Shown here piece after piece: positions 1-8,110 of a stretch of DNA of 64,000 bases (positions are counted from its first letter, which is position 1; every line of letters starts with the position of its first letter). The stretch is taken from the NCBI RefSeq assembly GCF_900106955.1, contig NZ_FNNI01000008.1, positions 123,903-187,902 of the forward strand, in the 5' to 3' direction. The notes under the pieces were generated by a model. The model searched no databases. It saw only the letters and a program-made list of their open reading frames with translations, and was not told the origin of the DNA. Both the position numbers and the translations under genes were made by a program. This DNA is from Aidingimonas halophila (lineage in GTDB: Bacteria > Pseudomonadota > Gammaproteobacteria > Pseudomonadales > Halomonadaceae).

Positions 1-236
1 CTGCGCATCGCCTCTTCCAGGTCGAGGCACTGTGTCTCACCAATCTCGCCATGCCGCTGTTCCAATGTCCGCACGATATCCAGGAAGCGTACCCCGCGGA
101 AGTCATGCATATACTCTGCGGCCGTGAAGGGTAGCCCGTAATCGGGTAGCACGTCCGCCATGACTTGAGCGAGCAGGATTTCACTATCGACCAGGGTGCC
201 GTCGGAATCGAACAGCAGGCATAGGGATGCCGTCAT
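1..236 (-). CDS. HAD-superfamily phosphatase, N-terminal part (runs off the window)
   Basis: Only the first 78 codons are present; the gene continues past the left edge. The translation begins MTASLCLLFDSDGTLVDSE, the HAD motif I (DxDGT/V) of beta-phosphoglucomutase-like phosphatases, followed by a helical cap region. This resembles small phosphatases such as E. coli YieH, which acts on 6-phosphogluconate, but the substrate cannot be read from this fragment. The ATG at 236 lies 70 bp downstream of the TRAP permease stop on the same strand, so it is probably the last gene of the dctPQM unit and may dephosphorylate an overflow sugar-acid phosphate. The family is clear; the substrate is inference from context. 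Confidence 0.75.
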   Translation of the reverse strand, partial: MTASLCLLFDSDGTLVDSEILLAQVMADVLPDYGLPFTAAEYMHDFRGVRFLDIVRTLEQRHGEIGETQCLDLEEAMR

Positions 237-306
237 GAGGACCTCGTGATTGGGTGGCTGTAATCGCGCCGGTCCAGCATAGCAGGAACCGGCGCCGAGG
301 TAGAGG

Positions 307-1614
307 TCAGACGAAATCCGGCACCAGGGTGCGGGGAATCGCCAGGATCAAGGAGGGATAGAGGATCAGCAGCAGAATCACGCCGATCATCACAGCGAGG
401 TAGAGCATGGTGGTCGCCATGGCCTTGAGCAACGGGATACCACCGATTTTTGCAGAAATCATCAGGCAGAGTCCGTAAGGCGGCGTGATCAGGCCCAATC
501 CCAGGGCCATGACCCCGATGACGCCAAACTGTACCGGATGAATTCCCGCCTGCATGGCCAATGGCTGGAAGATCGGTGCCATGATTGCCATGGCCGGCAG
601 AGAATCCATGAAGGTGCCGATGATCAGCATCACGACTGTCATGATCAGCAAGAGCACCACTGGATCGGTGATATTGACGCCAGCCATCAGTTTCGGCGGT
701 ATCTGGTAGAAGCTGATCAGGTATCCGAATATCGCCGCACCCACCAAGCTGAATAATGACAGTGAGCAGAGCCTGACGGTGGCGGTGGAAGCATTCAGCA
801 CATCACCGAACTCGAGCTCCCGGTAGACGAGAAAACCGAGTACCAGCGCATAGAGCACGGCGATCATGGCTGCTTCAGTGGGGGTGACGATCCCGAGAGT
901 GATACCGCCGATGATGACGACCGGAATGCCTGCCGCGAGCAGGCCGTCCTTGCCGGAATGCATCAGTTCGCCGAACGTCGCCCGTTTGCGTACGGGAACC
1001 TGATATCGGCGAACATAGGCCAGGTTCAAGAGCAGTTGGGCCACACCGATCATGATCCCGGGCAGGATGCCGCCAAGAAACAGTCCGGCGATGGAGGTAT
1101 TGGTGAGTGCACCCCAGACGATCATGTTGATCGATGGCGGGATGATAATGCCCATCACGGAGGAGGCGGCGGTGACGGCAACGGCGAAATTGGTGGGATA
1201 GCCCTCACGCTTCATGGCTGGAATCAGCACCGTACCCACCCCCGCGCTGTCGGCGGTCGAGGAACCCGACACACCAGCAAACAGCATGCTGACCATGACA
1301 TTGACGTGGGCGAGAGCTCCCTTGAAATGGCCGACCAGCAACATGCACAGGGTGATCAGGCGGTCGGTGATGCGTGCCGCATTCATCAGGTTGCCCGCCA
1401 GCAGAAACAGCGGCACGGCCAGCAGCACGAAGGAGTCCATGCCGTTGTACATGCGCTGGAACAGGACCCAGAAGGTGAGCCTGGGATCGAGAACGATCAT
1501 GCTGAAGGCGGTAAGGATCAGTGCCATGGCGATGGGAACGCCGACAATGATCAGAACACCGAGAAGGCCGAATAGCAGCCAGGGCAACAAAAACATCCAG
1601 TCCGATGGCATCAT
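307..1614 (-). CDS. dctM: TRAP transporter large permease, DctM family
   Basis: 435 residues, highly hydrophobic, with about a dozen predicted membrane segments, the normal size for DctM. Family-type stretches include VSGSSTADSAGVGTVLIPAM near residues 115-135 and a GLITPPYGLCL-like segment near 380. It forms the Na+-driven transport channel in the inner membrane and pairs with DctQ and the periplasmic DctP. Its ATG overlaps the dctQ stop by one base (TGATG), so the two are translationally coupled. The substrate is likely a sugar acid, because the neighbouring unit encodes a GhrB/KguD-type reductase and a KguK/KdgK-type kinase; this is inference. Confidence 0.93.
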   Translation of the reverse strand: MMPSDWMFLLPWLLFGLLGVLIIVGVPIAMALILTAFSMIVLDPRLTFWVLFQRMYNGMDSFVLLAVPLFLLAGNLMNAARITDRLITLCMLLVGHFKGALAHVNVMVSMLFAGVSGSSTADSAGVGTVLIPAMKREGYPTNFAVAVTAASSVMGIIIPPSINMIVWGALTNTSIAGLFLGGILPGIMIGVAQLLLNLAYVRRYQVPVRKRATFGELMHSGKDGLLAAGIPVVIIGGITLGIVTPTEAAMIAVLYALVLGFLVYRELEFGDVLNASTATVRLCSLSLFSLVGAAIFGYLISFYQIPPKLMAGVNITDPVVLLLIMTVVMLIIGTFMDSLPAMAIMAPIFQPLAMQAGIHPVQFGVIGVMALGLGLITPPYGLCLMISAKIGGIPLLKAMATTMLYLAVMIGVILLLILYPSLILAIPRTLVPDFV

Positions 1615-2222
1615 CAGTGACGATCCCTCTGAGTTGATGTCGGATTGTTGTCGAGCGTGTCGATCGGCGAATGATCGGATTCCTCGACGTCGAGCGACTC
1701 GATGTCATTCGGCGTGTTGAGGGCCTTTTCCATCTCGTCCAGGCCGTGCAAGGCGGAGTGCAGCAAACGCTGGAGACTGAACAGGATCATGAAGAGGCCG
1801 CTGACAGCGAAGGCCGAATAGACGAACACCATCGATAGCCCGGAAGCGGTCGCATTGCGGCGCAGGCCGGAAACGGCGAATTCCTGGCCGTAACCGACGA
1901 AGATTACACCGATCGCCAGGCAAGCGAGATCGCGAATGACCCGGGTTGCCAAGTCAGCACGCGACCCGCGGGGAAACGCTTCCAGTACAAAGTGATCGGC
2001 ATGTAGCACACCGACCGCCGCACCGAGCATGACCATCCATTGGAAGGCGAAGCGGCTGAATTCTTCGGTCCAGTAGAGTGGTGGCATGAATGGCAGGTTA
2101 CGGCTGATGACCTGGTAGATGATCAGCAAGGTGAAGCCGAACACCAGTGCCAGCAGGATCACATGGAGGAGGCGTTCCAGTGTCCGGTTAAGATGGGCCA
2201 GGCCATGGAGCAGTCGGTTCAT
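1614..2222 (-). CDS. dctQ: TRAP transporter small permease, DctQ family
   Basis: 202 residues with four hydrophobic segments and a WTEEFSRFAFQW-type stretch near residues 50-62, which is characteristic of DctQ. It is the small membrane subunit that assembles with DctM. The C-terminal ~40 residues are polar and acidic, longer than in many DctQ proteins, and probably cytoplasmic. A gap with a strong hairpin separates it from dctP; it overlaps dctM by one base. The start at 2222 gives the standard N-terminus just before the first membrane helix. Confidence 0.92.
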   Translation of the reverse strand: MNRLLHGLAHLNRTLERLLHVILLALVFGFTLLIIYQVISRNLPFMPPLYWTEEFSRFAFQWMVMLGAAVGVLHADHFVLEAFPRGSRADLATRVIRDLACLAIGVIFVGYGQEFAVSGLRRNATASGLSMVFVYSAFAVSGLFMILFSLQRLLHSALHGLDEMEKALNTPNDIESLDVEESDHSPIDTLDNNPTSTQRDRH

Positions 2223-2273
2223 GGCGGATACCTGTCAGTAATGAAACATTGGCGTATCAAAACGTCATGTCAT

Positions 2274-2304
2274 CATGTCCCGGCTCGTTCCGAACCGGGA
2301 CATG
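2274..2304 (-). terminator. Hairpin between dctP and dctQ (likely attenuator)
   Basis: A perfect 10-bp inverted repeat, CATGTCCCGG (2274-2283) and CCGGGACATG (2295-2304), with an 11-nt loop. It sits just after the dctP stop, and no T-run follows on the minus strand. A hairpin in this position in binding-protein operons commonly stabilises or partly terminates the message so that more DctP than membrane subunits is made. The structure is seen; the role is inferred. Confidence 0.6.
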
Positions 2305-2312
2305 CGCCGGTT

Positions 2313-3326
2313 TCACTCGGCGTTGATGATCATCTCGTGCAGCTCGGTGAGGTCCATCTCTTCGATGACTTCCTGCAGTGGCTCTTCGACGAGCTCCTGC
2401 ATGCGCTCACGGTCCAATTCATGCAGGGTAGCGCCCTCTTCGACCAGCAGGTCCAGAGCTTCTGCATCCTGCTCCAACTGAACGTCGCGCGCATAGCTGG
2501 CGGACTCCTGAGCGGCATCGGTGACCATCTCGCGCTGCTCATCGGTCAGGCGCTCCCAGGTCGCTTCCGACAGCGTGAGTAGTCGCACGGTAATGTCATG
2601 TTCGGAGAGACCAATGTGTGGCGCCACTTCGTGGAAGCGCATCCGATGGATCCATTCGGCTTCGTTGAGCAGACCGTCAATAGCCCCCACCTGCAAGCCG
2701 GTATAGATCTCCTCCCACTCCATGACCGTCGGGTCGGCGCCCAGGGCTTCCCAGGCCGTGATCAGTGGTTTTGTGGGGTTGGTACGGAGCTTCATGCCTT
2801 CCAGGTCGTCAAGGCTTTCCAATGGCTCGGTACTGACGATCTGGCGTTTACCGCCCCCGTAGAACGCGAGAATGCGTACGTCCGTCTCATCGCTGATGCG
2901 GTCGGCGATCTCGCGACCCACCTCACCGTCGAGCACCGTTTGCCAATGATCTTCGTCCCGATACAGGAAAGGAATCGAGAAGACGTTGGCTGTGGGCGAG
3001 AAGTCAGTGATCAGTCCGGGATTGATGATCGAGACATCCAGGGCACCGGCCATTTGCTGCTCGAACATTTCCGTTTCGTGGCCTAACACGGAATTGCCGA
3101 GGATCTCGACGCTGATTTCGCCATCGCTTTTTTCGTCGAGCAGTTCCTGGAATTTCTGGGCGCCCAGATGATAGGCCGTATCCTCTGTGCCACCATGGCC
3201 GAAACGCAGCTCGAGCGCCTGGGCATTAACGGTGGCACCCAGGGTACCGACCAATACGGCACTGGCGATTACTCCCCGAGAGAGGCGGCGGATTGTTGTT
3301 GGATCGATCCATTGTTGAGTCATCAT
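2313..3326 (-). CDS. dctP: TRAP transporter substrate-binding protein, DctP family
   Basis: About 337 residues. A signal peptide ends near VGTLGATVNAQA and the mature part starts LELRFGHGGTEDTAYHLGA, a DctP-type beginning. Later come LEGMKLRTNPTKPLITAWEALGA-like sequence and an ALDVSIINPG segment typical of the DctP fold. It captures the ligand in the periplasm and delivers it to DctQM. I chose the ATG at 3326 because AAGGGGGG lies just upstream; the longer ATG at 3362 has no such site, and ATG 3323 is also possible. It follows the LacI gene at 3395 by 68 bp, so the regulator probably controls it. The ligand is unknown; a sugar acid is suggested by context. Confidence 0.92.
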   Translation of the reverse strand: MMTQQWIDPTTIRRLSRGVIASAVLVGTLGATVNAQALELRFGHGGTEDTAYHLGAQKFQELLDEKSDGEISVEILGNSVLGHETEMFEQQMAGALDVSIINPGLITDFSPTANVFSIPFLYRDEDHWQTVLDGEVGREIADRISDETDVRILAFYGGGKRQIVSTEPLESLDDLEGMKLRTNPTKPLITAWEALGADPTVMEWEEIYTGLQVGAIDGLLNEAEWIHRMRFHEVAPHIGLSEHDITVRLLTLSEATWERLTDEQREMVTDAAQESASYARDVQLEQDAEALDLLVEEGATLHELDRERMQELVEEPLQEVIEEMDLTELHEMIINAE

Positions 3327-3394
3327 GACCCCCCTTGTTGTTGTCACTGCCGAGTCCCGCATGGGACGTCGGCGCTGGTGAGTGACGAGCGACG

Positions 3395-4489
3395 CTAGGC
3401 CGGAGTGTATTGTTGTCGGTCAGGCGTCGGAGTTTCCGGGAACGCTGCTTGCCGCGGTTGGGCTCCGCAGGATTGGCGCACCCGCAGTCGGGGCGATAGT
3501 ACGACTTGCTCCCGCGCCCCGTCGGGATTGGCGATGCGCCGCAGCGCCAAGCGAGCAGCTTCCTCGCCGATGGCATAAGGATGTGTGGCGACACTGGTCA
3601 GCGCCGGGTCACCCAGTTCGGCCTCTTCCACATCGTCGGTACCGATGACGGCGCAATCCACGCCTGGCTCCAGTCCCAGGCGTTTCAAACCCAGAATCGC
3701 GCCGAAGGCCACCAGGTCGTTGTGGCAAACAACAGCACTGGGAGGTGGCGTTTCCGACATCAACCGTTGTATCAGGTCGAAACCGTCACGCCGGGTCACG
3801 GTCGCTCGCAGTAAACGCTGATAGGTGAGTCCATGACGGGAGAGAGATTCCCGGTATCCGTGCCAGCGTTCGCGGGTGGCTGAATGTTCCGCGTGGCCGC
3901 CTAGAAAGGCGATACGCTCATGGCCCAGGGCCACCAGATGGTTCATGGCCTGGCAGACGCCGAGGTGGAAATCGGTACCGGCATAATCGAAAGGCGGGTG
4001 TCCCACATGGCGCAGCACCTGGATGCAGGGCATACGCCAGTCAGCGAGCGTGTCGATAAGCCCAGGATCGGTCGCCTCGGCCGGACACAGCAGAATGCCG
4101 TCGACACGATGCTCGCGCATGCGTTCCAGGAAACGCCGCTGGCGTTCGCAGGAGTCTTCGCTGTTGGCGAGAAAGGAAACATAGCCTTCGCGATTCAGCG
4201 CCGCATCGATCCCCGCGACCATGGCGCCGAAGAACGGGTTGGCAATGTCATAGACTACGACGCCCAGTGTGGAGGTCCGACTGCTGCGCAAGGCGGCCGC
4301 GCCACGATTGTAGACGTATCCCAGCGCCTTGATCGATTGACGCACTTTGTCACGTGTATGCTCGGCGACCAGTGGGCTTTCGCGCAGCACCAACGACACC
4401 GTGGATCGCGAGACGCCGGCATGAGCGGCAATGTCCTGAAGCGTCACACTGCTGTTGTCGCGCTGGGATGAGGTGTCGTCGTGTGCCAT
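3395..4489 (-). CDS. LacI-family transcriptional regulator next to the TRAP importer
   Basis: 364 residues. The N-terminal helix-turn-helix reads VTLQDIAAHAGVSRSTVSL (about residues 15-33), the LacI/GalR signature, followed by the hinge helix region and a periplasmic-binding-protein-like effector domain. It sits directly upstream of dctPQM on the same strand. A perfect 16-bp palindrome 35 bp before its start is a candidate self-operator. The C-terminal ~20 residues (after LSPRLRVRQSCG) are a proline- and glutamine-rich tail of unknown use. Effector: probably the imported sugar acid or its phosphate, by analogy with PtxS and GntR; not shown by the sequence. Confidence 0.92.
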   Translation of the reverse strand: MAHDDTSSQRDNSSVTLQDIAAHAGVSRSTVSLVLRESPLVAEHTRDKVRQSIKALGYVYNRGAAALRSSRTSTLGVVVYDIANPFFGAMVAGIDAALNREGYVSFLANSEDSCERQRRFLERMREHRVDGILLCPAEATDPGLIDTLADWRMPCIQVLRHVGHPPFDYAGTDFHLGVCQAMNHLVALGHERIAFLGGHAEHSATRERWHGYRESLSRHGLTYQRLLRATVTRRDGFDLIQRLMSETPPPSAVVCHNDLVAFGAILGLKRLGLEPGVDCAVIGTDDVEEAELGDPALTSVATHPYAIGEEAARLALRRIANPDGAREQVVLSPRLRVRQSCGAQPRQAAFPETPTPDRQQYTPA

Positions 4490-4523
4490 GTCGGTTCCAT
4501 CTCGGGTCGGCGTCGTATTGTTT

Positions 4524-4539
4524 TTTGGATTGATCCAAA
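4524..4539. promoter_or_regulatory. Palindromic candidate operator of the LacI regulator
   Basis: TTTGGATTGATCCAAA is a perfect 16-bp palindrome 35 bp upstream of the LacI start at 4489. The size and position fit a LacI-family dimer site overlapping a promoter. The half-site differs from the operator before the second LacI gene (7708-7725), suggesting two separate regulons. Confidence 0.5.
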
Positions 4540-4583
4540 TCTAGAAGAACACACCGCCGATACCAACTCGTCTTTAGTCTAAA

Positions 4584-4601
4584 CGGGGGCGTCAGCCCCC
4601 G
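4584..4601 (-). terminator. Hairpin terminator after the GhrB/KguD gene
   Basis: CGGGGGC-GTCA-GCCCCCG, a perfect 7-bp GC stem with a tetraloop, 16 bp after the stop of the reductase gene, followed on the minus strand by TTTAGAC. It separates the kinase-reductase unit from the LacI-dctPQM unit. Confidence 0.65.
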
Positions 4602-4616
4602 AGGATGGAAGAACGA

Positions 4617-5594
4617 TCACTCCTTCCAGACGCCTTCGTTGACAAGGCTGATGGGACGTTCGCCTTTCAAGGCCAGGAGGATATTGTCGACGGCACGTTG
4701 TGCCATGGCGGTACGGGTTTCGTGAGTCGCCGATCCGATGTGAGGCAGGGCAACCACATTCGACATATGCGGGAGAGGAGAGTCGTTCGGCAAGGGTTCC
4801 TGTTCGAAGACATCCAGTCCGGCGGCATGGATGCTGCTGTCTTGCAGGGCCGCGATCAGGGCGGCTTCGTCGACGACCTTGCCGCGGGCAATGTTGATGA
4901 AGATGCCTGAGGATTTCATCAGGGCGAACTCGCGTTCGCCGATCAAGTGTTCGGTCTCGGCCGTCAGTGGCACGGTGACACAGACGAAGTCCGACTCTTG
5001 TAACAGTGTTTCCATGTCGCGGTGTTCCGCACCGAGTTCTGCATCCAGGGCGGGTTTCGGCGAGGCGTTGGAGTACAGTACTTTCATGCCGAAGCCGAGG
5101 GCGCCGCGACGTGCGATGGCAGCCCCGATACGGCCCATGCCGACCATACCCAATGTCTTGCCATGGATATCACTGCCGAATTGTGCCTCGCCGATGCTCT
5201 CGCGCCACTCTCCCTGTTTGATGAATTCCGCCAGCTCCACGGCGCGGCGGGCGGTCGCCATGATCAGCAGGAACCCGGTGTCGGCAGTGGTTTCCGTCAG
5301 TACGTCCGGGGTGTTGCACAGCAGGATGCCACGGCGTGTCAGTTCATCCACCGGATAGTTGTCATAACCCACCGAGATACTGGCAATCGCTTCCAGGTGA
5401 GGGGCGTCATCAAGCATTTCCGGTGTGATCTTCAGACCGGCACCGACCAAGCCGTGGGCCTGACTGAGTGCCTGGCGAAAATCGGGATCATCGGCACTGT
5501 CGAGACGTTCGAAGTAGTCGACATGGCATTCACGGCGCAACTGGTCGAGTTGTGCCTCTTTGAGCCGGCGAAAGGCAACGATGCGTTTGGTCAT
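4617..5594 (-). CDS. D-2-hydroxyacid dehydrogenase, GhrB/KguD type (2-ketogluconate or 2-keto-6-phosphogluconate reductase)
   Basis: 325 residues, the normal length for the D-isomer-specific 2-hydroxyacid dehydrogenases. ASISVGYDNYPVDELTRRGI and NTPDVLTET match E. coli GhrB closely. The Rossmann motif GMVGMGRIG lies near residue 150, the catalytic Arg in INIARGKVVDE near 235, and the catalytic His in ALPHIGSATHETR near 285. The enzyme reduces a 2-keto acid with NAD(P)H in the cytoplasm. It follows the PfkB kinase by 12 bp. In Pseudomonas the same pairing (kguK-kguD) converts 2-ketogluconate via 2-keto-6-phosphogluconate to 6-phosphogluconate, the most likely job here. A plain glyoxylate/hydroxypyruvate reductase role cannot be excluded. 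Confidence 0.88.
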   Translation of the reverse strand: MTKRIVAFRRLKEAQLDQLRRECHVDYFERLDSADDPDFRQALSQAHGLVGAGLKITPEMLDDAPHLEAIASISVGYDNYPVDELTRRGILLCNTPDVLTETTADTGFLLIMATARRAVELAEFIKQGEWRESIGEAQFGSDIHGKTLGMVGMGRIGAAIARRGALGFGMKVLYSNASPKPALDAELGAEHRDMETLLQESDFVCVTVPLTAETEHLIGEREFALMKSSGIFINIARGKVVDEAALIAALQDSSIHAAGLDVFEQEPLPNDSPLPHMSNVVALPHIGSATHETRTAMAQRAVDNILLALKGERPISLVNEGVWKE

Positions 5595-5606
5595 GCAGTC
5601 TCTCCT

Positions 5607-6602
5607 TCAGTCGAGAGCGGGGAGTTCCGCTTCCAATCGGGTAAGGTGGTGGCGGTCCGGCAGGCCTTCCATATCGCCGACCACCTGGATGGCTTGGGCA
5701 CCGATCAAATTGCCACGGCGCACGGCGGCATGCGGTGACAATCCGTCGAGGAGCGCACTGATGACGCCTACGGCAAAGCCATCGCCGGCGCCTACCGTAT
5801 CGACGACATCCGTGACCGGAAACCCGGGAACCGTGAATTCACTCTCCCGGCCGTTCAGCTTACCACGGTAGTAACTGCCTTCCGGCCCGAGTTTGATGAT
5901 GACGGCCTGGGCGCCTTGGGAGAGATAAAAATCGGCGATCTCTTCCGCTGAGGTCAGCCCGGTCAGGCGTTGGCCTTCGGCGAGGCCGGGAAGCACCCAG
6001 TCGGCCTTGGCCGCCATCGCATTCAGGGTGTCACACATGTCGCGTTCACTGTCCCATAGGCTCGGTCTCAGGTTGGGGTCGAACGAAATGCTGGCACCGG
6101 CTTCTCTGGCCCGTTCCAGCATGTGCCAGGACAGCTGACGGCAGCTCGCGGAGACGGCCGGCGGGATGCCTGTGGCATGCAGGTGTCTGGCGGCCGTGAA
6201 TTCGATAGATGTGGCATCGTCGGGCGAAAGGTGACTGGCTGCGCTGCCGCGACGGAAGTATTCGACCCGAGGGTCGACACCGCCTGAGGCGCGCTCCTTG
6301 AATACCAGTCCCGTGGGATGCTCGCTGTCGTTGATGAGATGGCGACAGTCGAGTCCTTCGCCCTCGAGCGTTTTCCGAAGGTACTGGCCGAAGCTGTCGT
6401 CGCCGACACGACTCACCCAGCCGACATGGAAGCCTAGTCTGGCGAGACCGATGGCGACATTGGTATCGGCACCGGCGATGCGTCGCTGAAAGGTCTCGAT
6501 GTCGGTCATGTCTCCTGGTCGGTCGGCGATGAACAGGGTCATGGCCTCACCGAAAGAGAGGAGCTCAGGGGCCGTGCTTGAATCATGTGGGAACGTGGCC
6601 AT
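5607..6602 (-). CDS. PfkB-family sugar-acid kinase (2-ketogluconokinase / 2-keto-3-deoxygluconokinase)
   Basis: 331 residues. The N-terminal LLSFGEAMTLFIADRPGDM and RRIAGADTNVAIGLARLG (about 41-58) and the second PfkB signature DTVGAGDGF (268-276, catalytic base D274) define the ribokinase fold. ISFDPNLRPSLW near 172-183 is typical of KdgK/KguK. The C-terminal QVVGDMEGLPDR is, from memory, shared with KguK. It phosphorylates a 2-keto sugar acid with ATP. It lies between a LacI regulator (41-bp gap) and the KguD-like reductase (12-bp gap), presumably one operon. KdgK versus KguK specificity cannot be settled by reading; the neighbour favours KguK. Confidence 0.87.
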   Translation of the reverse strand: MATFPHDSSTAPELLSFGEAMTLFIADRPGDMTDIETFQRRIAGADTNVAIGLARLGFHVGWVSRVGDDSFGQYLRKTLEGEGLDCRHLINDSEHPTGLVFKERASGGVDPRVEYFRRGSAASHLSPDDATSIEFTAARHLHATGIPPAVSASCRQLSWHMLERAREAGASISFDPNLRPSLWDSERDMCDTLNAMAAKADWVLPGLAEGQRLTGLTSAEEIADFYLSQGAQAVIIKLGPEGSYYRGKLNGRESEFTVPGFPVTDVVDTVGAGDGFAVGVISALLDGLSPHAAVRRGNLIGAQAIQVVGDMEGLPDRHHLTRLEAELPALD

Positions 6603-6643
6603 TGTGTTGACTCATGTTGACGTATTGAAGAGAAGTGATCGTG

Positions 6644-7690
6644 TCATCGCTCGTGACGTTGCGTGGAACCACGGGCATTGAGGCGGCCATGATAGAGAAT
6701 ATGCCGTGACGGTAGGGTGCCGTCTTTGTCCTCGCGGCGTTGCAGTAGCGTATCGATGGCAGCCCGACCGATGAGGTCCGTCGGTTGGGCAAGGGTTGTG
6801 ATGCCCGGTCCCACCAGTTCCGCCCAGGGCAGCTCATCGATTCCCATCAAGCCAACGTTTCCCAGTTCGACCCCATGGCGAACGAGCGTGCGGGCCACGG
6901 CCAGGGTGATATTGCCGTTGCCGCACAATATCGCCTTTGGGCTGTCTGAGTGGGTGGCATCGGCCAGGAAGTCGTCGATGGCGTTATCGAGTCGCTGCGT
7001 TTCATCGATGAGATCCAATGTCACGGTCGTACCGCTCAACTGGTGTGTCTCGAGCTGTTGGTGAAAACGTTCCAGTCTCGTCTGTCGCGAACTGGCTTGG
7101 CTGGGAGGTTCGCTGACATAGAGCAGATGGCGATAGCCTTGAGTTTGCAAGTGGTTGAGCGCGGCATCGATGGCCTGGCGGTTATCCAGGGCCACGACAT
7201 CGGCATCGTAGTCGCTCAGAGTGCGATCCAGTAGTACCAGAGGCGTTCCCCGGTCGGCCAGGGCGGACAATTCCCGGCTGGGATGGCCGGCGGCATTGAT
7301 GATCAGACCTTCCACCCGGTATGACGTCAATAACGCCAGATGTTCTCGCTCCTGTGCGGGATCGTTGTCGGTATTGCAGACGACGAGGGATAACCCGTGC
7401 TCCCGACAGGCTTGTTCGGCGCCATGCATGACGTCGATCGAGAATGGATTGCGAATGTCGGCCATCACCATGCCGATCAGCCGTGAATGTCCTCCCTTCA
7501 GACCCCGCGCCATCTGATTGGGTCGGTATCCAAGTCGTTCGGCGGACGCCTGAATACGTTGCTGCATGCCGACCGACAGCCGCTCACGCTCGCCGCCGAA
7601 GTAACGGGAGACGCTGGTCTTGGAGACGCCGGCATCTGCGGCGACCTGGCGTATCGTGGCTTGAGGCGGTATTGAGGCGTCGACCGTCAT
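6644..7690 (-). CDS. LacI-family regulator of the kinase-reductase operon (PtxS/GntR-like)
   Basis: 348 residues. The N-terminal helix-turn-helix ATIRQVAADAGVSKTSVSRY (about residues 12-31) is followed by RLGYRPNQMARGLKGG and the effector domain (RLIGMVMADIRNPFS...). It is the first gene of the unit followed by the PfkB kinase and the KguD-like reductase. An 18-bp palindrome with the typical LacI-family central CG lies 17 bp upstream of the start, so autorepression is likely. By position it parallels PtxS of the Pseudomonas kgu operon, though its operator differs from the PtxS sequence I remember. Confidence 0.9.
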   Translation of the reverse strand: MTVDASIPPQATIRQVAADAGVSKTSVSRYFGGERERLSVGMQQRIQASAERLGYRPNQMARGLKGGHSRLIGMVMADIRNPFSIDVMHGAEQACREHGLSLVVCNTDNDPAQEREHLALLTSYRVEGLIINAAGHPSRELSALADRGTPLVLLDRTLSDYDADVVALDNRQAIDAALNHLQTQGYRHLLYVSEPPSQASSRQTRLERFHQQLETHQLSGTTVTLDLIDETQRLDNAIDDFLADATHSDSPKAILCGNGNITLAVARTLVRHGVELGNVGLMGIDELPWAELVGPGITTLAQPTDLIGRAAIDTLLQRREDKDGTLPSRHILYHGRLNARGSTQRHER

Positions 7691-7707
7691 GACATCGTTG
7701 TATGATC

Positions 7708-7725
7708 AATGGGACCGTTCCCATT
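7708..7725. promoter_or_regulatory. LacI-family operator before the regulator-kinase-reductase unit
   Basis: AATGGGACCGTTCCCATT: arms AATGGGA and TCCCATT are exact inverted repeats around a near-symmetric CG centre, as usual for LacI-family operators. It is 17 bp upstream of the regulator ATG, where a bound repressor would block the promoter or start. Confidence 0.65.
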
Positions 7726-7977
7726 ATAGCCGTGTCGTGATCGACAGTCCTATTCGACGTGCGTCGTATTACCGGCTGGCTATCGCAAGGCGGAGGGCGG
7801 CGCAATGACATGACACGGGGGCGATGTGTCTCATTGACGACTCGGTGAGACGGGGCAGGTGTGACCCATGTGTCAAATGTCACCACTCTCGATAGGGAAA
7901 AACGCACTGTCTTTTGATCTTGGTTATTTTTTTAACATCCTGATTTTAAAATAGTTTATTTGTTTTTTTGGCAGAGT
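7726..7977. other. Intergenic region with inverted repeats upstream of the sigma-54-like promoter
   Basis: No convincing gene. GTCTCA (7828-7833) and TGAGAC (7846-7851) form an inverted repeat with 12-bp spacing about 125 bp before the promoter-like site, and GACAC/GTGTC pairs occur at about 7812-7830. These could bind an enhancer protein. The stretch 7910-7970 is strongly AT-rich (runs of T), unlike the rest of the window, which would favour DNA bending between an enhancer and the promoter. Confidence 0.35.
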
Positions 7978-7993
7978 TGGCACGCCGGGTGCT
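7978..7993 (+). promoter_or_regulatory. Sigma-54 (-24/-12) promoter candidate for the acidic secreted protein
   Basis: TGGCACGCCGGGTGCT matches the -24 element TGGCACG exactly. The -12 element is GTGCT instead of TTGCW, and GG and GC are separated by exactly 10 bp as RpoN requires. It points to the gene at 8111, giving a leader of about 105 nt. Confidence 0.6.
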
Positions 7994-8110
7994 TTGGGTA
8001 GGGTGCATTCACAAGCAGGCGACTTCATTAGCTAACTTTTCGTGATGGCACAGTCGCTTTGACGCTTCGAGTTCTCGGAGCTCAACCAACGCAAGTGGAG
8101 GTATCACACT

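Noticed and set aside
958..1575. A 205-codon plus-strand frame across dctM
   Set aside because: Antisense shadow of a membrane protein gene; His/Asp/Gly-rich without motifs.
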